Shown: piece by piece, positions 26,166 through 34,206 of the stretch | Numbering within the stretch: position 1 is the first letter of the stretch | Layout of the letters: every line of letters begins with the position of its first letter | DNA from: Caulobacter radicis | GTDB lineage: Bacteria > Pseudomonadota > Alphaproteobacteria > Caulobacterales > Caulobacteraceae | Direction of reading: 5' to 3' | DNA length: 41,557 nt | NCBI RefSeq assembly: GCF_003094615.1 | Contig: NZ_QDKO01000045.1 | Span: forward strand, 1 to 41,557 | Notes under the pieces: model-generated | Databases searched by the model: none | The model's input: only the letters and a program-made list of their open reading frames with translations | What the model was told of the DNA's origin: nothing | Translations under genes and position numbers: made by a program

Positions 26166-26182
26166 CGCCCGCGGAGCGGGCG
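26166..26182 (-). terminator. Short perfect hairpin after virB11
   Basis: CGCCCGC and GCGGGCG form a 7-bp stem with a 3-nt loop in the 74-nt gap between virB11 and the DUF1800 gene, both read on the minus strand. No T-run follows, so it may only attenuate read-through. It is listed as the only termination-like structure between the two units. Confidence 0.3.
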
Positions 26183-26219
26183 CGCTGAACGCGAAAAACA
26201 AGGTGGTTGAAGGCCGGCT

Positions 26220-27200
26220 CTAGCGGTCTATGAACACGATCTCCCGCACGGCGCGGACGCCGTCCTGGCGGTGAAGCTGGACGAAGACGTCGACGACGCG
26301 CTCGACATGGTCGACCACGTCCTGGCGTCGCAGGTTGGCGCCGGCCTGCAGGGCCATCAGGGCCAACTGCTCGACCGCGCCGCGCGGGTCGTCGGCGTGG
26401 ACGGTGGTCATCGAGCCGGGATGGCCGCTGGAGACGGCGCGCAGGAAGCTGAAGGCCTCGGCCCCGCGCAGCTCGCCCAGGATGATCCGGTCGGGCCTAA
26501 GGCGCAGGCTGGCCTGCAGCAGGTGCTCGGTCCCGATCCGGGCCTGCCCCTGCTCGCCGCGCGCGGCCACCAGGCCGACGGCGTTGGGGTGAATGAGCCG
26601 GATCTCGGGCGCGTCCTCGATCAGCACCAGGCGCTGGTCGAGCGGGACCTCCTTCAGCAGGGCGTTGAGGAAGGTGGTCTTGCCGGTCGAGGTGCCGCCG
26701 CTGACGACGATGTTCTTGCCCGCCCGCACGGCCGCCGACAGGAAGCCGCGCACGTCGCCGGCGTCGAGCAGGGCGCGCAGGGCCGCGTCGGGGCGGATCG
26801 GCGGGGCCGTGGCGCGGTCGAAGGCGCCGGCGGCGGCGTAGTCGTCCAGCGACAGGTCCGAGACCACGTGCTTGCGGATGGCCATGACGATCCCGCCGCG
26901 CGTGGCGGGCGGGGCGACGACCTGCACGCGGGCGCCGTCGGGCAGCACGGCCGACAGCAGGGGATGCTCGCGGCTGACGCCCTGGTGGGCGATGGCGGCC
27001 ACCTGGCGGGCCAGCCGCCAGAGGTTGGTCTCGTCCAGTTCGGGAACGTTCTCGGCGGCGATCGCGCCGCCCAGCCGCTCGACCCACAGCTCGCCGGGCC
27101 GGTTGACATAGAGGTCGGTCACCGCCGGATCGGCCAGCCACGGCGCCAGCGGCGCCAGGTAGGCCTCCAGATAGACCCCCATCGGGGCGTGATGGGTCAT
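26220..27200 (-). CDS. virB11: VirB11-type secretion ATPase
   Basis: The protein has 326 residues, usual for VirB11 (about 340). The ATG overlaps the virB10 stop by 4 nt. The N-terminal domain contains VTDLYVNRPGELWVE. The RecA-like domain has Walker A GGTSTGKTTFLN (about residues 166-173), the Asp box LVLIEDAPEI, Walker B-like RIILGELRGAEAF, and the His box TTVHADDPRGA. VirB11 is a hexameric cytoplasmic ATPase that works with VirB4 to power pilus assembly and substrate transfer. VirB11 relatives also occur in type IV pilus and Tad systems, but the flanking virB10-virB9 genes settle the assignment. Confidence 0.95.
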   Translation of the reverse strand: MTHHAPMGVYLEAYLAPLAPWLADPAVTDLYVNRPGELWVERLGGAIAAENVPELDETNLWRLARQVAAIAHQGVSREHPLLSAVLPDGARVQVVAPPATRGGIVMAIRKHVVSDLSLDDYAAAGAFDRATAPPIRPDAALRALLDAGDVRGFLSAAVRAGKNIVVSGGTSTGKTTFLNALLKEVPLDQRLVLIEDAPEIRLIHPNAVGLVAARGEQGQARIGTEHLLQASLRLRPDRIILGELRGAEAFSFLRAVSSGHPGSMTTVHADDPRGAVEQLALMALQAGANLRRQDVVDHVERVVDVFVQLHRQDGVRAVREIVFIDR

Positions 27201-28330
27201 TTGAGGCTCCGCACGCCGGAGAAGTCGAGGTCGCGGGCGACGAAGATCGTCACCGGCGCGCCCTGAGGGGTCTTGATCGTCGGCGAGGTGTTGGTCCCCT
27301 TGGCGGCGTTGGCCAGGTTGGCCGCTTCCGACATCGAGCCGATGTAGATCTGCGAATTGGCCCGGCTGTTGCTGACCGCCGCGACGCCGGCGCTGAGCAC
27401 CGAGGTCAGGATCGAGCCGCCGAAGCGGGTGAAGAAGTGGCGGTCGACCTTGCCTTCCAGGCCGCCCCGGCCCAGCGGGTCGGCGGCCGGCGAGCCGATC
27501 TGCACCGACACGCCGTCGGGGCGGATCACCCGGGTCCAGATCACGAAGACCCGGCTGGCGCCCAGCGCCAGGCCCGACTTGTACTGGCCGATGACCCGGC
27601 TGCCGCGCGGGATCAGCACGGTGGAGCCGTCGAAGCTCTTGACGTCGCGGGTGACCATGGCGCGGGCCAGGCCCGGCAGGTCGGAATTGATCGCCGTCTC
27701 CATCACCGCCGGGATCACCGCGCCCTGCGGGATGATGGCGTCCAGGTCCTGCATGGCGCTGGCCTTGGCGGGCGCGGCCTCGTCCAGGCCCACGCGATCG
27801 GCGAAGCGTTCGTCGGGATTGAGGGCGGCCACGCGGGTGGCCTCGCCGGCGACGGCCGCGGGGCTGCCGGGGGCGGCCTTGGCGGCGGGCTGGCCCCGGT
27901 CGCTGAGGTCGACGACCAGGGTGGGCGCGCGGCGCCGGCCGGAGTCGTCCGCCGGACCAGCGAACACCGCGGCGGGCGGCGGCGGCGCGTAGGCGGGCGC
28001 CGGCGGCGGGGCCGGATCGGCGGGCGCGCTGTTGTCGACCGTGAACTGCGGGGCGGGCACGGCGTAGAGCGGTCCCTGAACCTGGGCGAGCTTGGCCACC
28101 GGCGCGGGCTGGACGGCGGCGGGCGGAACGGCTTGCGGGCGCTGGCCGGCGTCGGCGCGGTGGCTCGACAGCCAGGCGAACACGGCGACGCCGAACACGC
28201 CGAAACCGGCCATGATGGCGAGGTTGGAAACGCCGCCGGCCTTGCCGACCACGGGGCGGGCCTGGGCGTCGGCGACGGCCAGGTCGTCCTGGACCTGGGG
28301 TGATAGACGCGGATCGATGTCCTGGGTCAT
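27197..28330 (-). CDS. virB10: VirB10/TrbI type IV secretion core protein
   Basis: The protein has 377 residues. It has a cytoplasmic N-terminus, one transmembrane segment (about residues 35-56, AIMAGFGVFGVAVFAW) and a Pro-rich periplasmic linker near 105-122. The C-terminal TrbI beta-barrel domain starts near IIPQGAVIPAVMETAINSDLPG (key part: GAVIPAVMETAINSD) and includes IPRGSRVIGQYKSG and GGSILTSVLSAG. VirB10 spans both membranes and senses energy from the ATPases. The gene overlaps both neighbours by 4 nt. Key core partner VirB9 is encoded just upstream; VirB7, usually the third core component, was not found. Confidence 0.95.
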   Translation of the reverse strand: MTQDIDPRLSPQVQDDLAVADAQARPVVGKAGGVSNLAIMAGFGVFGVAVFAWLSSHRADAGQRPQAVPPAAVQPAPVAKLAQVQGPLYAVPAPQFTVDNSAPADPAPPPAPAYAPPPPAAVFAGPADDSGRRRAPTLVVDLSDRGQPAAKAAPGSPAAVAGEATRVAALNPDERFADRVGLDEAAPAKASAMQDLDAIIPQGAVIPAVMETAINSDLPGLARAMVTRDVKSFDGSTVLIPRGSRVIGQYKSGLALGASRVFVIWTRVIRPDGVSVQIGSPAADPLGRGGLEGKVDRHFFTRFGGSILTSVLSAGVAAVSNSRANSQIYIGSMSEAANLANAAKGTNTSPTIKTPQGAPVTIFVARDLDFSGVRSLK

Positions 28331-29097
28331 CGGGCCTTCCCCTGAACCTTCCCCGGGACTTGCCAGGCGGCGTTGACGACGGTGGCGCTGGCCTTGTCGC
28401 TGCGCAGCACGAAGCGCGGGGCCAGCTGGTCGACGACCAGGTAGCCGTCCTTGACCACGGCGTTGGCGAGACCCTCAGAGCCGTCGGCGCCGATGACGAA
28501 GATCGCCGGCAGCTCGGCTTGGCTGGGCCAGGCGAAATAGGTGGCGCGGCCGTCGTCGAACACCCGCGCCGGGGCCAGGGCGGCCGAGCCCTTGATGGTG
28601 TAGGCGGCGTTGCGCGGCGGCTGTGCCGCGGCCGGCTTGGCGGGCGGGGCGGCGATCTCGACCGGAACCGCCGGATAGCGGAAGCGCACCACATAGGCGG
28701 CGTCCGTCCCGCCCGGCGACACCGACAGCTCGAAGACATAGCGGCGACGGTCGGTGACGACGGTCATGTTGGTGACCGGGGCGCGGTCCACGGGTTTCAG
28801 GAACAGCAGGGTGGCGCGCTTGTTGGGCGTGACCTGCCAGCCCAGGGCGTCGCCGATCGAGACGTTCTCGATCCGCTCGTCGGGGGCGAACTCCAGCATG
28901 GTCTGGAAGCCCATGACGCCGCTCAGGCGGTAAACCTGGTCGGGGTCGTAGGGCAGGGTGCGGATGCGCGGGTCGGGCGCGGGCGCCGGGGCGGCGGCGG
29001 TCTGGGCCAGGGCGGGCGTGGCCAGCAGGCAGGCGAGCGACAGGGCCAGAAGCGGGCGCTTCACGGGCGAAACTCCGGAACGGGTAAGCGGGGTCAC
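28327..29097 (-). CDS. virB9: VirB9/TrbG/CagX type IV secretion core protein
   Basis: The protein has 256 residues from GTG 29097, chosen because it gives the 4-nt GTGA overlap seen across this operon and has GGAG 6 nt upstream. An alternative GTG at 29064 (GGAG at 8 nt) would start directly at the signal peptide KRPLLALSLACLLATPALAQ and is also plausible. After the signal come DPRIRTLPYDPDQVYRLSG, RIENVSIGDALGWQV and, in the C-terminal domain, PARVFDDGRATYF and PAIFVIGADG, all typical of VirB9. The C-terminal domain binds VirB7 and VirB10 in the outer-membrane core complex. No lipoprotein partner is evident nearby. Confidence 0.92.
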   Translation of the reverse strand: MTPLTRSGVSPVKRPLLALSLACLLATPALAQTAAAPAPAPDPRIRTLPYDPDQVYRLSGVMGFQTMLEFAPDERIENVSIGDALGWQVTPNKRATLLFLKPVDRAPVTNMTVVTDRRRYVFELSVSPGGTDAAYVVRFRYPAVPVEIAAPPAKPAAAQPPRNAAYTIKGSAALAPARVFDDGRATYFAWPSQAELPAIFVIGADGSEGLANAVVKDGYLVVDQLAPRFVLRSDKASATVVNAAWQVPGKVQGKAR

Positions 29098-30305
29098 TGG
29101 TCTCTCCGGGCTCCGGAGGCGGCGAGGCGGGGCGAGGCCGGGCGGCGATAGCTGGCGCCCAGCGGGACGGCGGCGGCCGGGGCGTTGGTCGAGCCGGAGG
29201 CCGGCGCGGTGTCCGCGCGGTCGGAGACCACCACCAGGCGGCGCGGACCGACGGGCGAGGACGTGGCGGCGGCGCTGGCGGCGGCCTGCTCCTCGCGCCG
29301 GGCCAGGCTGACGGCGGCGGCGGCCACATGGGCGGCGCGCGAAGGCGGCTCCAGCGGCGAGGCGGTCGAACCGCCGAAAAGGGATGCGGGCGGGGTCTCC
29401 TGGCCGATCTGGTGTTCGCGCGGCAGGCGCAGGCCGGCGGCGATGACGCACACCGCTATGGCGGCGGCGACCAGCACGGCGGCGAAGACGAGGCTGAGCA
29501 CCAGCACGGTGATCGCCGGACCCATGTCGAGCTCGGCGAACTGCTGGACGTCCTTCATGGCCGCCAGGGCCTTGAGGGACGGGGCCATCATGGCCAGCTC
29601 CAGCGACAGGGCCAGGGTGGCGATCATCGGCAGGACGGCCAGGGCGATCATCGCCTTCAGCCAGCCCTCGACGAGGCCGCGCGTGGTTTCGAACAGCAGC
29701 AGGCCCGCGACGATCGGGGCCAGGGCCAGCAGCACCGACAGCACCACCTTGCAGGCCAGCACGACGCCCAGGCTGGTCAGCAGCATGACGAGGCCGCCGA
29801 CATTGGCGGCGAAGGCCGCGAAGCCCGGACCGCCTTGCAGCGCCGCGTCGCGGGCGCCGGCCCGGGTCGCGAAATGCTGGGCGGCGTCCTGCAGGGCGTC
29901 GAAGGCGAACTGTAGGCGAACGTATGGATCGAGCTTGCCAGCGCCGCCGCCGTCCAGCTGGGTCAGAAGCAGGCTTCCAACCTCGGTCGGGGCCTTGAAC
30001 AGCAGGTCGTAGGCCAGGGTCTCCAGCAGCGCCCAGTTGGTGGCCAGCGCCACGACCAGGGCCAGCTTCACGGCGGCGATGGTGGCGTCGCCGATCCGCA
30101 GGGTTCCGCGACCCAGCACCAGTCGGTAGCCCATGAAGCCCACATAGAGGGTCATCAGCACGGTCAGCAGGGTGGAGACCGGCGAGCCGGGCGCCGACAG
30201 GGCCGCATAGCCGGCCTGGGCCAGTCCGTGCACCTGGCAGTCGACCGAGCCGATCAGGCCCTGGACCAGCGGGGCGGCGGCGGCGGGGCAAGCCAGCGGC
30301 GTCAT
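29094..30305 (-). CDS. virB6: VirB6/TrbL-type polytopic inner-membrane protein
   Basis: The protein has 403 residues. At least five to six hydrophobic segments are seen between about residues 40 and 290, e.g. TLLTVLMTLYVGFMGYRLV, AVKLALVVALATNWALLE and ITVLVLSLVFAAVLVAAAIAV. The block VVLSVLLALAPIVAGLLLFETTRGLVEGWLK (part: LALAPIVAGLLLF) is the conserved central VirB6 motif. The last 110 residues are hydrophilic, Ala/Pro/Ser-rich and without predicted membrane spans. VirB6 forms the inner-membrane part of the translocation channel. It overlaps virB4 by 4 nt and leads straight into virB9, so no virB7 or virB8 lies between them. Confidence 0.9.
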   Translation of the reverse strand: MTPLACPAAAAPLVQGLIGSVDCQVHGLAQAGYAALSAPGSPVSTLLTVLMTLYVGFMGYRLVLGRGTLRIGDATIAAVKLALVVALATNWALLETLAYDLLFKAPTEVGSLLLTQLDGGGAGKLDPYVRLQFAFDALQDAAQHFATRAGARDAALQGGPGFAAFAANVGGLVMLLTSLGVVLACKVVLSVLLALAPIVAGLLLFETTRGLVEGWLKAMIALAVLPMIATLALSLELAMMAPSLKALAAMKDVQQFAELDMGPAITVLVLSLVFAAVLVAAAIAVCVIAAGLRLPREHQIGQETPPASLFGGSTASPLEPPSRAAHVAAAAVSLARREEQAAASAAATSSPVGPRRLVVVSDRADTAPASGSTNAPAAAVPLGASYRRPASPRLAASGARRDQ

Positions 30306-32677
30306 GCGGCCTCCTTCAGGAGCTTGGCCATCCAGGCCTCGGGGGCGTCGCCCAGGCGCTCGCGCAGGGCGTCGAGCCGGCGCACCGTGCTCTCGCGGCC
30401 CGACAGCACCGTCAGCAGCTCGGGCGAGCCGGCCAGGTTGAGGCGGGCCACGACGCTGTCGGTTCCGTGCTTGATCAGGAAGCAGCGGGCGGTGTCGGGC
30501 AGGCTGCGGACCAGCTCGAACTCATGCTCCGTCAGGCCAAAGCCCCCGCAGTAGTCCTTCGCCTGGGCCTTGGGGTTGGCCATGAAGATCTGGGTGGCGG
30601 CCTGCTCGACGATGGCGCTGGCGATGCGGCTTTCCAGGGCGTCCTGGGCCGACTGGGTGGCGAAGCCGACCAGGCCGTTGCGCTTGCGCAGGGTCTTTTC
30701 CCAGTCCTTGATCCGGGCGACGAAGACGTCGTCGTCCAGCGCCTTCCAGCCCTCGTCGACGACGATCAGGGTCGGATGGCCGTCCAGGCGCTGCTCCACG
30801 CGGTGGAACAGGTACATCATGGCCGGGGTGCGCAGGGCCGGGTCATCCAGCAGCTGGGTCATGTCGAAGCCCAGGGTGGCGGCCGAAAGGTCCAGGCCGT
30901 CCTGCGCGTTGTCGAACAGCCAGGCGTGCTCGCCGGTCCCGTGCCACGGCGCCAGCCGCGCGAAGAGGTCGGCGGCGTCGGGGCGGCGCGCGCCCTTGAA
31001 CAGCTCGGCGAAGAAGCGCAGGCGGCGCAGGCGCGGCGCCTGGTCGTAGTTGGCGTCGACGGCGTCCTTGATGCGGGCCAGGTCGTCGGGCGTCAGGCTC
31101 TCGCCGGGCTGGGAGACGAGGCGCGCGATCCAGTCGGCGACGAAGCGGCGGTTGGCCGGCGCGTCCTCCAGGGCCAGCGGGTTGAAGCCCGTGGCCTGGC
31201 CGGGACGCAGCACCTCGTAGCGGCCGCCGATGGCGCGCAGGAAGATCTCGGCGCCGCGGTCCTTGTCGAAGAAGACCGTGCGCGGCGCGTACTTCTGGGC
31301 CTGGGCCAGCAGGAAGTTCAGCACCACGGTCTTGCCCGAGCCCGACGGGCCGATGATCGTGAAGTTGCCCAGATCGCCCTTGTGGAAGTTGAAGTGGTAG
31401 GGGCCGGCCGAGGTGGTTTCCAGCAGCGTCACCGCCGGGCCCCAGTGATTGCCCAGGGCCTTGCCGACCGGGAAGTTGTGGCCGCTGGCGAAACCGGCGA
31501 AGTTGGCGGTCGAGATCAGCGCCCGGCGGGCGATGTCCTTGAAGCAGCCCGGGAACTGAGCCCAGAAGGCCGGCTCCAGGTTGACGTCCTCTCGCACGGC
31601 GATGGCGCCCATCTCGGTGAAGGCGCTCATCACCTCGGCGGTCGACTGGTCGAGGCCTTCGAGGCTCTGCCCGCGCACCAGTACCGACAGGTGATGCTCG
31701 CCGAAGGCGGCGCGGCCGCTGACCACGTCGTCCTTGGCGCGGATCAGGTCGGCCTTGACGCTGATGGCGTCGTCGTCGGCCGCGCGCATGCGGCGCAGGG
31801 CCAGGTTCATGCGGTCCAGCGTCGGCTGGCGGTCGACGAAGCCGAAGCTCTGGGTGACCACCATCTCGCACGGCAGGCGCAGCAGGTCGTCGAGCATCCC
31901 CGGCGTGGTCTGTGCGGGATAGTCCTTGACCGAGACGATCGAAGAAAAGCTGCGCGCCAGGGCGCCGGCGCGCGACAGCTCCAGCGTCTCGTGGCCGAAG
32001 CTGACCCGCCGATAGGGCAGGTACTCGCCCACGTCGCCTTCCGGCGCCAGCACCGGGCGCATCTCGCCGTTGTAGAGGTAGGACAGGAATTCCAGCGGCT
32101 CCGAGCACGTTCCGCCCGCGCCCTCGTACTGGGAAAGCACCCGCGCGCCGTAGGGCGCCAGGGCCGAGACCAGGCTGTCGCGGGCGGCGTCGAGTTCGCG
32201 GCGGTCCTGGGCCTTCTGGCCGGCGGTCTGGGCGGGGCCCTTGGCCAGGCGCAGAGCCTTGTCGATCAGTCCGCCCTGGCCCTGCAGGGGGCGGCGGACG
32301 ATCGTCAGGAAGAGGTCGTTGACGTAGAGCCTGCGGCCCGAAAGGCGCGCGCTCCACTCGGCGTCGAGCCGGGTGCTGAAGCCGTCGGCGAAGTCGCCTT
32401 CCGTGCCGACCCTGGCCTCGCGGCGGATGATGTGGTGGTAGACGGCGAAGCGCGAGGAGGCCAGGCCCCGCAGCATCACGTCGCGCACGGCCTTGCGGTA
32501 GTTCAGGGTCTCGCTGTCGGCGGTCTCGAACGGCAGGCCGGCCAGGTGGATGACCTGCATCAGGAGGCCGTCGCGCGTCTCGATCGTGCGCTCGTCCAGC
32601 AGGCGGGCGTAGGGCAGGCGCTTGCCGGCCGAGGCCTCGCGGCCCGCTTTCGGCTTCACGGTTGGTAGCTGTTGCAT
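30302..32677 (-). CDS. virB4: VirB4-type secretion ATPase
   Basis: The protein has 791 residues, matching the usual VirB4 length of about 790. The start ATG 32677 lies inside the end of virB3 (22-nt overlap). The N-terminal half has the CagE/TrbE/VirB family features (RLPYARLLDERTIETRDG, LETTSAGPYHFNFHKG). Walker A GPSGSGKT lies near residues 443-450, Walker B is TLIVVDEGWKAL, and FATQSAQDAL follows. The ATPase is needed for pilus biogenesis and substrate transfer and sits at the inner membrane. No sign of frameshift or truncation. Confidence 0.96.
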   Translation of the reverse strand: MQQLPTVKPKAGREASAGKRLPYARLLDERTIETRDGLLMQVIHLAGLPFETADSETLNYRKAVRDVMLRGLASSRFAVYHHIIRREARVGTEGDFADGFSTRLDAEWSARLSGRRLYVNDLFLTIVRRPLQGQGGLIDKALRLAKGPAQTAGQKAQDRRELDAARDSLVSALAPYGARVLSQYEGAGGTCSEPLEFLSYLYNGEMRPVLAPEGDVGEYLPYRRVSFGHETLELSRAGALARSFSSIVSVKDYPAQTTPGMLDDLLRLPCEMVVTQSFGFVDRQPTLDRMNLALRRMRAADDDAISVKADLIRAKDDVVSGRAAFGEHHLSVLVRGQSLEGLDQSTAEVMSAFTEMGAIAVREDVNLEPAFWAQFPGCFKDIARRALISTANFAGFASGHNFPVGKALGNHWGPAVTLLETTSAGPYHFNFHKGDLGNFTIIGPSGSGKTVVLNFLLAQAQKYAPRTVFFDKDRGAEIFLRAIGGRYEVLRPGQATGFNPLALEDAPANRRFVADWIARLVSQPGESLTPDDLARIKDAVDANYDQAPRLRRLRFFAELFKGARRPDAADLFARLAPWHGTGEHAWLFDNAQDGLDLSAATLGFDMTQLLDDPALRTPAMMYLFHRVEQRLDGHPTLIVVDEGWKALDDDVFVARIKDWEKTLRKRNGLVGFATQSAQDALESRIASAIVEQAATQIFMANPKAQAKDYCGGFGLTEHEFELVRSLPDTARCFLIKHGTDSVVARLNLAGSPELLTVLSGRESTVRRLDALRERLGDAPEAWMAKLLKEAA

Positions 32678-32943
32678 CGCCAGGCCCGGAAATTGGGAAC
32701 GCGGGGGCAGCGGCTGACCCTGGTCAGCCACAGGTCGAAGATGCGCGGTTCGCGCAGGCAGGCCGCGTAGCCGATCGCGTGGATCACGAGCGCCGCCAGC
32801 AGCGCCCAGAACGACTTGGTGATCAGGAACAGCTCGGTCGTGACCACGCCGTTGACGACGAAGTAGCTGTAGGTCACGCCGGCGAACATCTGGGGCCGGG
32901 TCAGGGCCCCGAACACCACGTCGCGATCGAGGGGGGCGGCCAT
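32656..32943 (-). CDS. virB3: VirB3-type inner-membrane protein
   Basis: The protein has 95 residues. VVFGALTRPQMFAGVTYSYF is the conserved VirB3 N-terminal segment, followed by hydrophobic stretches and, near the end, EPRIFDLWLTRVSRC, the family's C-terminal signature. VirB3 is a small inner-membrane protein that works closely with VirB4. The last codons overlap the virB4 start, and virB2 lies 6 nt upstream. Confidence 0.9.
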   Translation of the reverse strand: MAAPLDRDVVFGALTRPQMFAGVTYSYFVVNGVVTTELFLITKSFWALLAALVIHAIGYAACLREPRIFDLWLTRVSRCPRVPNFRAWRCNSYQP

Positions 32944-32949
32944 CAGGCT

Positions 32950-33282
32950 TTACGCGCCCGCCGCGGTGCGGATGCCGCTGACGATGGTCGTCGCGCCGAA
33001 CAGGATGAAGCAGCCCAGGATGACCGTCGCGCCGTAGCGCCAGTTCATGCGGCCGGTCAGCATCATGAAGCCGACGGCGGCCACGGCCATCACCGCCACG
33101 GCGGTGGCGACGTTGCCAAGCAGCGTGCCTTGCAGCCACATCACGCCCGACAGCACGGCCGACGAGCCCTGCGGGTCGGCCAAAGCCCCTTGGGACTGCG
33201 TGGCCTGGGCATGGGCCTGGCCGGCGGCGGCGAGGAGGGCGCTGGCCAGTGCGGCGGCGCGGACGCTTACAAGTTTACGCAT
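32950..33282 (-). CDS. virB2: VirB2/TrbC-type major pilin
   Basis: The protein has 110 residues with a signal peptide ending near AGQAHAQ and two hydrophobic helices (GNVATAVAVMAVAAVGFMMLTG and YGATVILGCFILFGATTIV, quoted separately). A short polar loop, RMNWR, lies between them. This is the standard VirB2/TrbC pilin layout. Mature pilin would polymerise into a conjugative-type pilus. Its start overlaps the virB1 stop by 1 nt (TGATG). VirB5, the minor pilin normally at the tip, has no gene in the operon. Confidence 0.9.
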   Translation of the reverse strand: MRKLVSVRAAALASALLAAAGQAHAQATQSQGALADPQGSSAVLSGVMWLQGTLLGNVATAVAVMAVAAVGFMMLTGRMNWRYGATVILGCFILFGATTIVSGIRTAAGA

Positions 33283-33911
33283 CAGTTGGAGGCTCCGAGG
33301 GCGGGGACGGCGAGGGCGGCGCCCGACACGGCCATGCGGCCGAGGATCGAGGTCACGTAGGCCTGGGTTTCGGCGTAGGGCGGCACGCCGCCGTGCTTGA
33401 GGACGGCGCCGGGGCCGGCGTTGTAGGCGGCCAGGGCCAGCTTCACGTCGCCGCCGAAGCGGGTGAGCATCTGGCGCAGATACATCGCCCCGCCGCGGAC
33501 GTTCTGGGCCATGTCGGATGGATCCACGCCCAGGTCGCGGGCGGTCGCCGGCATCAGCTGCATGACGCCCATGGCGCCCTTGCGCGAGCGGGCGGTCGGC
33601 TTGAAGCGGCTTTCGCGCCAGGCGACGGCCTCGACCAGCTTCGGATCGAGGGCGTAGGCGGCGGCCGCGACGGCGATCTCGCGGCGAACCTCCTCGTGGC
33701 CGGCCTCCACCACCGGCGCCAGCGGCGCCGCGATGGCCTCCACGGAGTCGTCGGTATAGACGGCCGGGCCCTCGAAACGGGTCACCTCGCCCTCGTCGCC
33801 GATCTCCAGGACCTGGGCGGCGACCGGGCGAGAAACCGCGAGGGTGGCGAGCAGGCAGCAGGTCGCTATGGCCGCCAGGCCGATGGCCCGGCGCGCGAAG
33901 TCGAACGTCAT
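33282..33911 (-). CDS. virB1: VirB1-type lytic transglycosylase
   Basis: The protein has 209 residues with an N-terminal signal peptide (ending near RPVAAQ). The SLT domain shows the catalytic Glu100 in AVAWRESRFKP, GVMQLMPATARDLG (about 115-128) and ALAAYNAGPGAV. These enzymes cut peptidoglycan to make room for a secretion channel. A strong RBS (GGGGGAG) lies 5 nt before the ATG. It is the first gene of the virB operon, so the operon promoter should lie in the 295-nt gap upstream. Confidence 0.92.
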   Translation of the reverse strand: MTFDFARRAIGLAAIATCCLLATLAVSRPVAAQVLEIGDEGEVTRFEGPAVYTDDSVEAIAAPLAPVVEAGHEEVRREIAVAAAAYALDPKLVEAVAWRESRFKPTARSRKGAMGVMQLMPATARDLGVDPSDMAQNVRGGAMYLRQMLTRFGGDVKLALAAYNAGPGAVLKHGGVPPYAETQAYVTSILGRMAVSGAALAVPALGASN

Positions 33912-34206
33912 CGACGCTCCCCCGATCAGCTGTGGTTAAACAATATGCTTAATCGATGTGTATAGGGCGTATCTGACTCGCGTAATGCGTCAGGACAGCG
34001 CATCGGTAACCAGTTATTTGTGTCGGAAAGTCTACGTTCGGCGTCGCGCAAGCTTCAGCTTGGCCAAGTATAGGGCGCTTATACTTAAGCTGCGGGCGCG
34101 CGCGTTCGCTGTGCGAGAGGACCGCATGGGCGAGTGGCGCTCCGTCCTCGACCCGCGACAATGCGCGATCGCATGGCGATCTCCATGCGCGCGGCGGGGA
34201 CTATCG
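33912..34206. promoter_or_regulatory. Divergent control region of the virB operon and the VOC gene
   Basis: This 295-nt gap is markedly less GC-rich than the rest. It contains a 10-nt direct repeat GTATAGGGCG (33960-33969 and 34068-34077) and an inverted repeat AAGTATA (34066-34072)/TATACTT (34080-34086), extended outward by AGCTT and AAGCT. These are candidates for operator or promoter elements of the virB operon (read left) and the VOC gene (read right). Exact promoter hexamers were not assigned. Confidence 0.45.

Noticed and set aside
29028..29064. Possible lipobox in the VirB9 signal (SLAC) that might replace VirB7
   Set aside because: The Cys comes after only about a dozen residues and the -3 residue is Ser; the normal cleavage site ALAQ lies further on, so it is an ordinary signal peptide.
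33936..33952. TTAA-N9-TTAA upstream of virB1, resembling a CtrA box
   Set aside because: The CtrA consensus has seven nucleotides between the TTAA halves; here there are nine, so it was not called a CtrA site.
33958..34206. N-terminal extension of the VOC protein to an upstream ATG
   Set aside because: The extra 83 residues do not resemble the family, pass through a less GC-rich control region and contain the repeat and palindrome described there.
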